Assembly (NCBI GenBank): GCA_023375785.1
Contig: SZWC01003605.1
Span: forward strand, 49,574 to 113,573
Source of the DNA: Penium margaritaceum
Lineage: Eukaryota; Streptophyta; Zygnematophyceae; Desmidiales; Peniaceae
DNA: 64,000 bases
Direction: 5' to 3'
The notes below the pieces were generated by a model. The model had not been told where the DNA came from. It did no database searches and worked only from the letters and a program-made list of their open reading frames with translations. The position numbers were made by a program, and so were the translations under genes. Positions 48,801 through 59,976 of this stretch are shown one piece after another; the first letter of the stretch is position 1; every line of letters begins with the position of its first letter.

Positions 48801-51100
48801 GTTCACTGGCTTGCTCCACCTATCTCTAGCTTGCTCCACCTTTCTGTGGCTTGATCCACCTTTCTCTGGCTTGGTCCACCTTTCTGTGGCTTGCTCTACC
48901 ATTCTCTGGCTTCCTCCACCTTTCTCTGGCTTGCTCCACCATTCTCTGGCTTGCTACACCATATTCTGGCTTCCTTCACCGTTCTCTGGCTTGCTCCACC
49001 ATTCTCTGACTTGCTCCAACTTTCTCATGCTTGCTCCACCTTTCTCTGGCTTGGTCCACCGTTCTTTGACTTGCTCCACCGTTATCTAGCTTGCCCCACC
49101 TTTCTCTGGCTTGCTCCACCATTCTCTGGTCCGTTCCACCATTTTCTGGCATGCTCCGCTGTTCTTTGGCTCGCTCTGCCATTGTGTGGCTTGCTCCGCT
49201 GTTCTCTGGCTTGCTCCACCATTCCCTGGATTTCTCCACCTTTCCTTGACTTCTCCACCTCTTTCTGGCTTGCTCCATCGTTTTCTCCATTGCTCCAACA
49301 TTCTGTGGCTTGCTCCACCGTTCTCTTGCTTGCTCGACCATTCTCTGGCTTGCTCCATCGTTGTATGGCTTTCTCCACCTTCCTCTTACTTGCTCCTCAG
49401 TTCTTTGGCTTGCTCCACAGTTCTCTACCTTGCTCCACCATTCTTTTGATTGCTCTACCGTTCTCTGCCTTGCTCCACCTTTCTCTGGCTTGCTCCGCCA
49501 TTCTCCTGCTTGCCCCACCTTTCTCTGGATTGCTCCACATTCTTCTAGCTTGCACCACCTTTCTTTGGCTTGCTCCACCGTTCTCTGGCTTGCTCCACCT
49601 TTCTCTGGCTTGCTCCACCTTTCTCTGGCTTGCTTTACCTCTCTCTGGCTTGCTCCATGCTTCTCTGGCTTGCTCTATTGTTCTCTGGCTTGCTCTGCCA
49701 TTCTCTTGCCTTCTCCACCATTCTCTGGCTTACTCCAATGTTCCTTTGCTTGCTCCATTATTTTCTGGCTTGCTCCACCATTCTCTGGCTTGTTCCACTG
49801 TTTTATAGCAAACTCCATCGTTCTTTGGCTTTCCCCACCGTTCTGTGGCTTGCTCCACCGTTCTCTAGCCTCCTCGACCATTCTTGGGCTTGCTTCACCA
49901 GTCTCTGGCTTGCTCCACCATTCTCAGGATTGCCCCACTGTTCTCTGTCTTGCTCCACCACTCTCTGGCTTACTCCACCGTTTCTGACATGCTCCATTGT
50001 TCCCTGGCTTGCTCCAACGTTCTCTGGCTTGCTCCACTGTTCTTTGGCTTGCTCCACCTTTCTCTGGCTTGCTCCACCTTCCAATCACTTGCTCCACCAT
50101 TCTCTGGCTTGCTCCACCGTTCTCTGGCTTGCTCTCTTGTTCTTTGGCTTGCTGCACCGTTCTTTGGCTTGCTCCAACGTTCTCTGGCTTGCTCCACCGT
50201 TCTCTGGCTTGCTCCATTATTATCTGGCTTGCTCCACCGTTCTCTGCCTTGCTCCACCATTCAATGGCTTGCTCCACTGTTATTTGGCTTGCTCCATCGT
50301 TCTCTGGCTTGCTCCACCATTCTGTGGCTTGCTCCACCATGATAAAACTTGCTCCACCAATCTCTGGCTTGATCTACCGTTCAAGGTTTGGTCCACTTTC
50401 TCTGGCTTGATCCACTTTATCTGGCTTGATCCATTACTCTAGCTTGCTCCACGGATCTCTGGCTTCCTCCACCTTTCCCTCACTTGCTCCACCGTTCTCT
50501 GGTTAGCTCCACCTTCCTCTTGTTTGCTCCACTTTTCACTGGCTTGCTCCACCGTTCCTTTGCTTTGACCACTTTTCTATAGCTTGCTCCACCGGTCTAT
50601 GGCTTGCTCCACCGTTCTCTTGCTTGCTCTACTGTTGCTCCACCTTCCTCTCGCTTGCTCCACACCTCCCTGGCTTGCTCGATCTTTCTCAAGCTCGCTC
50701 CACTTTTCTCTTGCTTGCTCCGCCGTTCTCTTGCTTGCTTTACCTTTTTCTGGCTTGCTCCACCTTTCTCTGGCTTGCTCCACCTTTCTCTGGCTTGCTC
50801 CACCGTTCCCTGGCTTGCTTGATCGTTCTCAAGCTTGCTCCGCCTTTCTCTTGCTTTCTCCGCTGTTCTCTTGCTTGCTCCACCCATCTATGGCTTGCTC
50901 CAAATTTCTCTGGCTTGCTCCACCATTCTCTGGCTTGCTCCGCCGTTTTCTGGCTTGCTTGATTGTTTGCACGCTTGCTCCACCTTTCTCTGGCTTGCTC
51001 CGCCGTTCTCTTACTTGCTCCACCTTTCTATGGCTTGCTCCACCTTTCCCTGGCATGATCCACCTTTCTCTGGCTTACTCCACATTTCTCTGGCTTGCTC

Positions 51101-51620
51101 CACCTTTCTCTGGCTTGCTCCACCTTTCTCTGGCTTGCTCCACCATTCTCTGGCTTGCTCCACCTTTTGTTGGCTTACTCCATCTTTCCTTGGCTTGCTC
51201 CACGTTTCTTTGGCTTGCTTCACCTTTCTCTGGCCTGCTCCACCATCCCCTGGCTTGCTCTTCCTTTTTCTTGCTTGCTCCATATTTCCCTGGCTTGATC
51301 CAATGTTCTCTGTCTTTCTCCACCTTCCTCTGTTTTGCTCCATCTTTCCCTAGCTTGCTCCACCTTTCTCTGGCTTGCTCCACCTTTCTCTGGCTTGCTC
51401 CACCATTCTCTGGCTTGCTCCACCTTTTGTTGGCTTACTCCATCTTTCCTTGGCTTGCTCCACGTTTCTTTGGCTTGCTTCACCTTTCTCTGGCCTGCTC
51501 CACCATCCCCTGGCTTGCTCTTCCTTTCTCTTGCTTGCTCCATCTTTCCCTAGCTTGCTCCAATGTTCACTGTGTTGCTCCACCTTTCTCTTGCTTGCTC
51601 CACCTTTCCCTAGCTTGCTC
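51101..51620 (+). repeat. 260-bp tandem duplication
   Basis: Rare units CACCTTTTGTTGG and CACCATCCCCTGG recur 260 bp apart (51241 and 51501 for the second). The two copies differ slightly, and a third, more diverged relative lies near 52730-52840. Confidence 0.85.
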
Positions 51621-52620
51621 CACCTTTCTCTGGCTTGCTCCACCTTTCTCAGGCTTGCTCCACCTTTCTCTGGCTTGATCCAATTTTATCTGGCTTGCTC
51701 CACCTTTCTCTGGCTTGCCCCACCTTTTCTGGCTTACTCCACCTTTCTCTGGCTTATTCCACCTTTCTCTTGCTTGCTCCACCGTTATTTGGCCTGATCC
51801 ACCATTCTCTGGCTTGCTCTACTGTTATCTGGCTTGCTCTGCCATTTTCTGGCTTGCTCTACTGTTCTCTAGCTTGCTTCACTGTTTTCTGGCTTGGTCA
51901 ACCTTTCTTTGGCTTGCTCCACCATTCCGTGGCTTCCTTCACCGTTCTCAAGCTTGCTCCATGGTTCTCAGGCTCTCTCCACCTTTCCCTAGCTTGCTCG
52001 ACCGTTCTGGTGCTTGCTATATCTTTGTCTATCTTGCTCCAGCTTCCCCTGGCTTGCTCAACTGTTTTCTGGCTTGGTCCACCGTTCTCTGGCTTGCTCC
52101 ACCATTCTCTGGCTTGCTCCATCGTTCTCTGGCTTGTTCCACTATTCTCTGGCTTGCTCCATCTTCTCTGGCTTGCCCCCTCTTTCTAGCCTATTCCACC
52201 TTTCTCTGGCATGCTCCACCCTTTTATGGCAGGCTCTACCTTTCTCTTTCCTGCTTTACCGTTCTCTGGCTTGCTCCACTGTTCTCATGCTTTCTCCACT
52301 ATTTTCTGGCTAGCTCTAACTTTCTCTTGCCTGCTCCACCTTTCTCTGGGCTACTCCACCTTTCTCTTGCCTGCTCCACCGTTCTCTTGCTTGCTCCACA
52401 TTTGTATGGCTTGCTTCAACTTTCTCTGGCTTGCTCCACCGTTCTCTGGCTTGCTCCACCATTTTCTGGCTTGCTTGATTGTTCTCACGCTTGCTCCACC
52501 TTTCTCTGGCTTGCTCCGCCATTCTCTTACTTGCTCCACCTTTCTATGGCTTGCTCCACCTTTCCCTGGCATGCTCCACCTTTCTCTGGCTTACTCCACA
52601 TTTCACTGGCTTGCTCCACC

Positions 52621-52740
52621 TTTCTCTGGCTTGCTCCACCTTTCTCTGGCTGACTCCACCATTCTCTGGCTTGCTCCACCTTTCTCTGGCTTGCTCCACC
52701 TTTCTCTGGCTGACTCCACCATTCTCTGGCTTGCTCCACC
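52621..52740 (+). repeat. 60-bp tandem duplication
   Basis: Two identical copies of three minisatellite units marked by CTGGCTGACTCCACCATT. Confidence 0.85.
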
Positions 52741-53160
52741 TTTTGTTGGCTTCCTCCACCTTTCCCTGGCTTGCTCCACCTTTCTTTGGCTTGCTCCACC
52801 TTTCTCTGGCCTGCTCCACCATCCCCTGGCTTGCTCTTCCTTTTTCTTGCTTGGTCCATCTTTCCCTGGCTTGCTCCAACGTTCTCTGTGTTGCTCCACC
52901 TTCCTCTGTTTTGCTCCACCTTTCCCTAGCTTGCTCCACCTTTCTCTGGCTTGCTCACCTTTCTCAGGATTGCTCCACCTTTCTCTGGCTTGATCCATTT
53001 TTTTTCTGGCTTGCTCCACCTTTCTCTGGCTTTGCCCCACCTTTTCTGGCTTACTCCACCTTTCTCTGGCTTATTCCACCTTTCTCTTGCTTGCTCCACC
53101 ATTCTCTGGCTTGCTCCGCCATTCTTTGGCTTGGTCTAATGTTCTCTGGCTTGCTCCGCC

Positions 53161-53446
53161 ATTTTCTGGCTTGCTCTACTGTTCTCTGGCTTGCTCCACT
53201 GTTTTCTGGCTTGGTCAACCTTTCTCTCGCTTGCTCCACCCTTCCCTGGCTTGCTTCACCGTTCCCTAGCTTGCTCCACGGTTTTCTGGCTTGCTCCACT
53301 GTTCTCTGGCTTGCTCCGCCATTTTCTGGCTTGCTCTACTGTTCTCTGGCTTGCTCCACTGTTTTCTGGCTTGGTCAACCTTTCTCTCGCTTGCTCCACC
53401 CTTCCCTGGCTTGCTTCACCGTTCCCTAGCTTGCTCCACGGTTTTC
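53161..53446 (+). repeat. 160-bp tandem duplication
   Basis: ATTTTCTGGCTTGCTCTACT at 53161 recurs at 53321, followed in both by the same units including CTTGGTCAACC and CACCCTTCCCTGG. 160 bp is eight units. Confidence 0.88.
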
Positions 53447-53626
53447 AGGCTTGCTGCACCTTTCTCTGGCTTGCTCAACCGTTCTGTGGCTTGCTCCAGC
53501 TTCCCCTGGCTTGCTTCACTGTTTTCTGGCTTGGTCCACTGTTCTCTGGCTCGCTCCACCGTTCTCTGGCTTGCTCCACCATTCTCTGGCTTGTTCCACC
53601 GTTCTCTAGCTTGCTCCATCTTCTCT

Positions 53627-53890
53627 GGCTTGCTCCCACTTTCTAGCCTATTCCACCTTTCTCTGGCATGCTCCACCCTTTCATGGCGGGCTCTACCTTT
53701 CTCTGGCCTGCTCCACTGTTCTCTGGCTTGCTCCACTGTTCTCAGGCTTGCTCCTCTATTTTCTTGCTTGCTCTGCCTTCCTCTGGCCTGCTCCACCTTT
53801 CTCTGGGCTACTCCACCTAGCCTGCCCCACCATTCTCTGGCTTGCTCACCGTTCTATGGCTTCCTCCACCGTTCCCTGGCTTGCTGGATT
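53627..53890 (+). repeat. Fold-back module 2, left arm
   Basis: Starts GGCTTGCTCCCACTTTCTAG and ends near CTTGCTGGATTG. Its inverted relative is 54283-54553. The arm matches module 1 (40294-40564) in the order of rare units. Confidence 0.78.
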
Positions 53891-54282
53891 GTTCTCAAGC
53901 GTGCTCCACCTTTCTCTTGCTTGCTCCGCCGTTCTCTTGCTTGCTCCACCTTTCTATGGCTTGCTTCACCTTTCCCTGGCATGCTCCACCTTTCTTTGGC
54001 TTACTCCATACTTCTCTGGCTTGCTCCACCTTCCTCTGGCTTGCTCCACCTTTCTCTGGCTTTCTCTACCGTTCTCTGGATTGCTCCACCTTTCCCTGGC
54101 TTGCTTCATCTTTTTCTGGCTTGCAGCACCTTTCTCTGGCTTGCTCCACCTTCCTCTGGCTTGCTCCACTGTTCTCTGGCTTGCTCCACCTTTCTTTGGC
54201 GTACTCCATCTTTCCCTGGCTTACTCCACCTTTCCTTGGCTTGCTTCACCTTTCTCTGGCTTGCTCCACCTTCCTCTTGCTT

Positions 54283-56284
54283 GATCGAGCAAGCTAGGGA
54301 ACGGTGGAGCAAGCCAGAGAAAGGTGAAGCAACCGAGAGAATGGTGGAGCAGGCAAGAGAAAGGTAGAGTAGGACAGAGAAAGGTGGAGCAGGCCAGAGA
54401 AATGTAGAGGAAGCCAGAGAACAGTGGAGCAAGCCTGAGAACGGTGAAGCAAGCCAGAGAACAGTGAAGCAGGCCACAGAAAGTTGGAGCTGGCCATAGA
54501 AAGGTGGAGCATACCAGAAAAAGGTGGAACAGGCTAGAAGGTGGGAGCAAGCCAGAGAAAGGTGGAGCAAGCCATGGAACGTTGGAACAAGCCAGAGAAC
54601 AGTGGAGCAAGCCAGAGAACAGTGGAGCAAGCCAGAGAATGGTGGAGCAGGCCAAAGAAAGGTGTAGCAAGCCAAAGAACGGTGGAGCAAGCCAGAGAAA
54701 GGTGGAGGAAGCCAGAGAACAGTGCAGCAAGCCAGAGATAGGTGGAGCAAGCCAGAGAAAAGTGGAGCCAGCCATAGAAAGGTCGAGCAAGCGAGAAAAT
54801 GGTAGAGCAAGCCTGAGAATGGTGGAGTAAGCTAGGGAAAGGTGGAGCAAGCTAGAGAAAGCTGGATCAAGCCATAGAAAGGTGGAGGAAGCCAGAGAAA
54901 GGTGGAGCAAGCAAGAGAAAAGGTTGAACAAGCCAAAGAAAGGTGGAGCACACCAGATAATGGTGGAGCAAGCCAGGGAAAGGTTGACCAAGCCAGAGAA
55001 ATATGGAGGAGGCTGGAGAATGGAGGAGTATGCCATGAAAAGGTCGAGCAAGCTAGAGAAAGATGGAGCAAGCCAGGAAAGGTGGATCAAGCCAGAGAAA
55101 GGTGGAGCAAGCCATAAAAGATGGAGCAAGCCAGGGGAAGCCAGAGCAAGCCACACAAAGGTGTAGCAAGCCACTTTTCGGTCGAGCAAGCCAGATAAAG
55201 GTGGAGCAAGACTGAGAACGGTAGAGCATGCCAGAGAATGGTGGAGCAAGCCAGGGAAAGGTGGAGCAGGCCAGAGAAAGGTTGCCCAAGCCAGAAAACA
55301 GTGGAGCAAGCCAGAGAATGGTGGAGCAAGCCAGAAAATGTCGGAGAAACCAGAGAACAGTGCAACAAGCCAGAGAATGGTGGAGTAAGCCAGAGAACAA
55401 TGGAGCAAGCCAGAGAATAGTAGAGCAAGCCAGAGGAAGGTGGAGCAAGCCTGGGAAAGGTGGAGCAAGCCAGAAAAGGTGGGGCAAGCCAGAGAAAGGT
55501 GGAGCAAGCCTGAGAAAATTGGATCAAGCCTGAGAAATGTGGAGCAAGCCCGAGAAAGGTGGAGCAAGCCAGAGAAAGGTGGAGCAAGCTAGTAAAAAGT
55601 GGACCAAGCCAGAGGAAGGTGGATCAAGCCAGAGAATAGTAGAGCAAGCCAGTGGAAGGTGGAGCAAGCAGGGAAAGGTGGAGCAAGCCAGAAAAGGTGG
55701 GGCAAGCCAGAGAAAGGTGGAGCAAGCCTGAGAAAATTGGATCAAGCCTGAGAAATGTGGAGCAAGCCCGAGAAAGGTGGAGCAAGCCAGAGAAAGGTGG
55801 AGCAAGCTAGCAAAAGGTGGAGCAAGCCAGAGGAAGGTGGATCAAGCCAGAGAACGGTGGAGCAAGCCAAGGAAACATGGAGTAAGCAAGAGAAAGGAAG
55901 AGCAACCCAGGGGAAGGTGGAGGAAGCCAGAGAAAGGTGAAGCACGCCAAAGGAAGGTGGAACAAGCCAGGGAAAAGTGGGGTAAGCCAAAGAAAGGTGG
56001 AGCAAGCCAGGGAAAGGTGGAGAAAACCAGGGAAAGGTGGAGCAAGCCAGCAAATGCTGGAGCAAGCTGGAGAAAGGTGGAGCAAGCCAGAGGAAGGTGG
56101 AGCAAGCCAGAGGATGGTGGAACAAGGCAGGGAAAGATGGGGCAAGCAAGAGAAAAGTGGAGCAAGCGAGGGAAAGATGGAGTAAGCAAGAGAAAAGTGG
56201 AGCAAGCCTGGGAAAGGTGGAGCAAGCCAAAGAACGGTGAAGCAAGCCTGGGGAAGGTGGAATAAGCCAGAGAAAGGTGGAGCA
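54283..56284 (-). repeat. Inverted 20-bp minisatellite block 2
   Basis: The + strand switches to GGAGCAAGCCAGAGAAAGGT-type units at TTGATCGAGCAAG (GATC at 54283-54286), about 100 units. The first ~270 bp are the inverted copy of 53627-53890 across a ~390 bp spacer. It is a paralogue of the block at 40957-42709: both begin GGGAACGGTGGAGCAAGCC and share GAGTAGGACAGAG and GGAACAGGCTAGAAG. Inside, about 55484-55570 and 55694-55800 are near-repeats of each other. The block ends at a second integrase scrap. Confidence 0.93.
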
Positions 56285-56340
56285 GAGCATGCTGGACACC
56301 ATGCCGAGGATGGTGTGATTCATCCGTTTGGCCACAACCA
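56285..56340 (-). mobile_element. Copia integrase scrap 2
   Basis: The minus strand reads AKRMNHTILGMVSSML, the same integrase segment as at 42710-42795. It is in opposite orientation to the copia gag that follows immediately on the + strand, so it is not part of that fragment. About 55 bp; fossil. Confidence 0.82.
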
Positions 56341-56735
56341 AAAACGAGGCGATGACCCTCCTCATGGCCCTACCTGACAGTTGGGGTCCACTCATCACTG
56401 GTCTCGGAGGATGGTCGGAGGACAAGCTCACCTATGGCGCGGTCGGAGAGGACATCCGCGACGAGGCACAGCAACGGAGCTGCGGGGAGCCCTCGTCTTC
56501 CTTGTCGGCCCTCGTCACCAAAACGCGTGGTGGTGGAAGCGGGGGCAGAGGAAGTGGCGGAAAGGGCGGCCGCAAGAAGGGCACCAAGAAAGGTGCGTGC
56601 CGCAACTGCAGCAATGAGGGCCATTCGGCCCGTGAGTGCCCGGAGGAGGCAAAGACTGGCGACAAAAACAACAAGGACAGGTCGCTCCTCAATGGCCACA
56701 AGAATCCCTTCCTCGAGAAGGCAAACTGGTGATGC
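56341..56735 (+). mobile_element. Copia gag portion with CCHC knuckle (fossil)
   Basis: The frame has LMALPDSWGPLI and GGWSEDKLTYG, then a Gly/Arg/Lys-rich linker and a zinc knuckle CRNCSNEGHSAREC (C-x2-C-x4-H-x4-C) near 56600-56640, which binds element RNA in the family. Only the second half of a gag is present. Confidence 0.88.
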
Positions 56736-57110
56736 CTAGATTCTGGGGCCGGGGATCACGCCCTAGTCGAGAAGGTCGGGTTTGTCACATACAAGAAGTC
56801 CTCCAAGTCCATGGTGGTCACCAACGACAAAGTCGAGCCGGCGGCTGGCCAAGGCAACGTGGAGGTGGAAGTCGTGGTGGGCTGTAAGAATTAGCTGTGC
56901 ACAATTTGTGATGTGCAGCACGTCCTCGGCCTCACTGACATCCTCAGATTGAGTCGCTTGACGGTCACGGGGTATGAGGTGCTCTTATGCGGGAAAGGCG
57001 CGATGGTGCGCATCGACGGCGACGGCGAGGTCGTGCTGGAGGCGAAGCGCAAGAGCGCTCTCTCCATCGTGGAGACCAAGGTGGTCCCCGCGGCATCCGG
57101 CGCAGTAGAG
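56736..57110 (+). mobile_element. Copia protease portion (fossil)
   Basis: Starts with LDSGAGDHAL and ends with the DVQHVLGLTDILRLSRL-type segment, the usual copia protease start and end. Followed by the GAG-pre-integrase stretch. Decayed. Confidence 0.75.
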
Positions 57111-58000
57111 TCGCAGTAGCGCGCCGTCAACATGGCCAAGGGGGGAAGCGCTGATCTGAAGCTCTGGCACTGACGGCTGGGTCACTTGGCACCCGCAACC
57201 GGTAAGGAGATGGCGAAGCGCGACATGGTGCACGGCCTCATCGTTGATAGTGCACCAGATGCGGCAACAGATGCAGCAACACACAAAAAGTTTGAGCCTT
57301 GCATTTTTGGCAAGGAGCGGCGCAAGCCGTTCAACGAGAACGAGGCTCCCATAAAGGACCTGATGGATGTCGTGCACAGCGACGTATGCGGAGCGTTTAA
57401 AACACCATCAAACAGCGGCTTGAGATGTTTCGTCACCTTCATCGATGACTGCAGCAGGAAGCTCTATGTGTACTTCATGAAGTGGAAAGGCAAGGTCTTG
57501 GACCAGCTGAAGGAGTACGTCGCAGCGGTGGAGAGGCAGACTGGCTGGAAGGTCAGAGCGCTACGCAGCGACAATGGCAGAGAGTACGTGGGGTGCAGCG
57601 ACAATGGCAGAGAGTACGTGGGGTGCAGCGACAATGGAACTCACTACGCCATACTCGCAACAATCCAACGGAGTGGTAGAGTGGACAAACCAGATGCTCC
57701 TCAACATTGTACGGACCATGCTTGTGTATGCGCGGTTGCCGTGATGATTCTGGACGGGGGCTGTGCATTCAGCGAGCTACACCATCAACCTCACCCCAAC
57801 AGATGTGTTGGAGGGCAAGGACGGCTGGAAAACGCCGTAGGAGGTTTGGAGCGGGCGCAAGCCAAACGTGGCGCACCTGAAGGTGTTCGGGTGCAAGGCG
57901 CACGCGATGGTGCAGGCGGCGCAACGACACGACAGCAAGCTAGAACCGCGGGCAAAGCCGTGCTTGTTCCTTGGATACAAGAGCACGCAAATGGCGCATT
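57111..58000 (+). mobile_element. Copia integrase portion (fossil)
   Basis: Motifs in order: LGHL, CIFGKERRKPF, DVVHSDVCGAF, FIDDCSRKLYVYF, RSDNGREYVG and HLKVFGCKAHAMVQ, all typical of copia integrases. Decayed. Confidence 0.85.
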
Positions 58001-59161
58001 GGCTCTGGGACCCGCGCACACAAGTGATCATCCGCAGCCGTGACGTTGAGTTTGAAGAGCAGCAGAGCTTGAGCAGAAGCAGCAACAACATGAGCGTTGG
58101 GAACACTCCAAAACAGGGGGAGTGGTTTCACCTCCTTGACTACAAGGAGGAGCCGCCGGACGCGGAGGTCGATGATGCAGCGTTGGAACGCGGTAGTGCA
58201 GCAGGTGCAGCAGCCAACGCAGAGGACTCCAACAATAATGCAGTTGGGATGGAGATCCGGCGGAATGATCTGTCAAAGGATGCAACGTGGGTGCCAAAGC
58301 GCGCACTCCCAACGGAGTTCGCATTGGACGTCGGAGAAAAATACTCCGGACACGCCGCCCGTCCGGGCGATAGTTCAAGCACTGTGAGGCGGATCACAGC
58401 ATATACGCGCGGCGTAGCAAGAAGCTCCATCAGATTGTCGCACTCTACATGGACGATCGGATCTTGTGCTCCTCAGACCTGCCGAGCCTACAGCAACTGA
58501 AAGAGCAGCTGAGCAGCAGGTTCCAGATGTCAGACATGGGGGAGCTGGAGTTCTACCTCAGGGTGAGCATTACGCGGAATTGGAGGGCGCGCACGCACGC
58601 TTGAGCTGAGACAGGCCAAATACTTGGCCAGGGTGCTGAAGCGGTACGGCATGGAGGACTGTAAACGAGTGTGCATTCCTATCTCCACTCCCCGTGAACT
58701 AAGTGTGGAAATGGCGCCGCAAACAAAAGAAGAGCGGGAGGATTTGGCAGGGGTGCCCTACCAATCGGCGGTGGGCAGCCTCATGTACGCCATGATGGCG
58801 ACTCGACCGGACCTGGCCTACGCGGTGGGCCAAGTGTGCAGGTACGTGGCCGATCCAGAGCCACTACACTGGCATGCAGTCAAGCACATCCTCTACTACT
58901 TGCAGGCAACGTGGCACGCGCGCCTGAGGTTCAACGGCAAGGGGCGGGCGGACCCCTTGCGTTTGATCTGCTTTGCGGATGCAGACTACGCTTGGGATGT
59001 GGACAAGCGGAAGTCCACATCCGGCTACGTATTCTTCCTTGCTGGTGCAGCGGTCTCATGGTGCAGCAAGAAGTAGGACTGCGTTGCCACCTCCACAGTG
59101 GAAGCCGAGTACGTCGCGCTGGCCGAGGCGGTCAAGGAGGCGGTGTGGCTGCACAGGGTTA
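58001..59161 (+). mobile_element. Copia reverse transcriptase and RNase H portion (fossil)
   Basis: After an acidic linker comes a YMDD-type box with SSRFQMSDMGELEFYL, then RYGMEDCK, YQSAVGSLMYAM and TRPDLAYAVGQV. RNase H strings FADADYAW, KSTSGYVF and EAEYVALAEAVKEAVWLHRV follow. Incomplete and decayed; it ends abruptly at the satellite unit. Confidence 0.85.
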
Positions 59162-59298
59162 TGAACGTTGACCCATCATAATGGTACTCTTTGGTCATGA
59201 TCAGTGCCCAATGCCTAATTTGGCTGGCCATTGAGCATGGTAGCCACACCGCACCATTGCTTGTTAAAAAGGTCCTTGTACTTGCTAGTTTGTAGTTA
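59162..59298 (+). repeat. Isolated unit of the 190-bp satellite
   Basis: AACGTTGACCCATCATAATGG, then TTTGGTCATGATCAGTG, GCATGGTAGCCACACCG and TTGTACTTGCTAGTT match the satellite of 61138-64000 over about 135 bp. It directly follows the copia RNase H segment and lies about 1.8 kb from the main array. Confidence 0.88.
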
Positions 59299-59459
59299 TC
59301 ATCAGTGGAGGCCTTTGACCCAGCCACCCGGCCGGGCTCTAACAACACCAATGGCCTCACAAGCATCAGTGCAGCTACAGTATCAGCAGCAGCAGCAGCA
59401 GCATGGGCAGCAGGAGCAGCAGCAGGGGCAGCAGCAAGAGGTGTAAAAGATGTCGACAA
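59299..59459 (+). repeat. CAG-rich simple sequence
   Basis: Imperfect CAG/GCA runs at about 59384-59436 end a 31-codon frame (ATG 59351, stop 59444-59446) that encodes MASQASVQLQY followed by a Gln-rich tail. There is no homology I recognise and no other coding support, so no gene is called. Confidence 0.6.
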
Positions 59460-59515
59460 CTTCCGGTGTTTCTCCTAAGGCACCTCCGAAGGTGCCTTAG
59501 GAGAAACACCGGAAG
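59460..59515. repeat. Perfect 26-bp inverted repeat with 4-nt loop
   Basis: 59460-59485 and 59490-59515 are exact reverse complements around CCGA. The arms begin CTTCCGGTGTTTCTCC. Transcribed RNA would form a 26-bp stem with no mismatch. No terminator U-run, Helitron CTRR end or flanking target duplication is apparent. Confidence 0.95.
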
Positions 59516-59772
59516 TGCAGGCACAACCTGTTGTGAAACACTATGGAGGGTGTAGGCTCACATTACCCTTGAAACCCTAGGTACAAATGGACAGCAAAAT
59601 GTAAAATTTATGATACACAGCCCTGGCTACTGAAAGGGGGACGGGCATCAAAGTACGGTCAAGCACAAAAAAGGAGAGGGGGGTTACGGTGCCTCGGTAA
59701 TGGCACCAAACCTTCCGCGGTGGTGGGATTCAAACCGGACCACAGCCTCATTTTCTTCCTCCCGCCGCCTCC

Positions 59773-59773
<1 letters not shown>
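59516..59773. other. Unique sequence with a tRNA-type B-box string
   Basis: No coding signal. On the minus strand GGTTTGAATCCCACC (near 59727-59741) is one change from the tRNA T-arm/B-box consensus, which could mark a degenerate tRNA-derived SINE. No matching A-box or 3' tail is clear. Confidence 0.3.
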
Positions 59774-59804
<31 letters not shown>

Positions 59805-59944
59805 TTCTCGGCTGCCGCCGCCACCCCAGGGAGGAATTGCAATCCTATGCCGTAATCTTGGCATTGCGAGTCGATTCTACACGGTAGACCGGACTCACGA
59901 GTCTAGACCTGGTCTCGGAATCACAAGACCTGAACTCGAGACCN

Positions 59945-59976
<32 letters not shown>

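Larger units (their letters stand above)
42796..54282 (+). repeat. 20-bp minisatellite array, block 3 (direct orientation)
   Basis: About 575 units of the same 20-bp family as 757-40956, again with CTCTGGCTTGCTCCACC on the + strand. This block is rich in short recent duplications (43051-43210, 43411-43650, 45481-45840, 51101-51620, 52621-52740, 53161-53446). Units with T after CACC (CACCTTT) dominate more than in block 1. No gene signal. Confidence 0.95.
56341..59161 (+). mobile_element. Decayed Ty1/copia fragment without LTRs
   Basis: The + strand carries, in copia order: the gag C-terminal half, protease, integrase, partial reverse transcriptase and RNase H. It is broken and incomplete, with on the order of ten breaks, and no LTR is seen at either end. 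It is related to but distinct from the family at 8650-14072 (compare LPDSWGPLITGLGGW with LPESWSPMITVMGGW). On the left it abuts the inverted integrase scrap; on the right it stops within RNase H and passes directly into a 190-bp satellite unit. GC content is clearly higher than in the satellites around it. Confidence 0.92.

Noticed and set aside
56341-59161. A complete copia element with LTRs
   Set aside because: I found no direct repeats flanking the fragment. The left flank is an inverted integrase scrap and the right flank is satellite.
59351-59446. A small Gln-rich protein gene
   Set aside because: Only 31 codons, mostly an imperfect CAG run, with no conserved domain or supporting context.
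59460-59515. A Helitron 3' end or a MITE
   Set aside because: No CTRR follows the hairpin and no target duplication or element body is visible around it.
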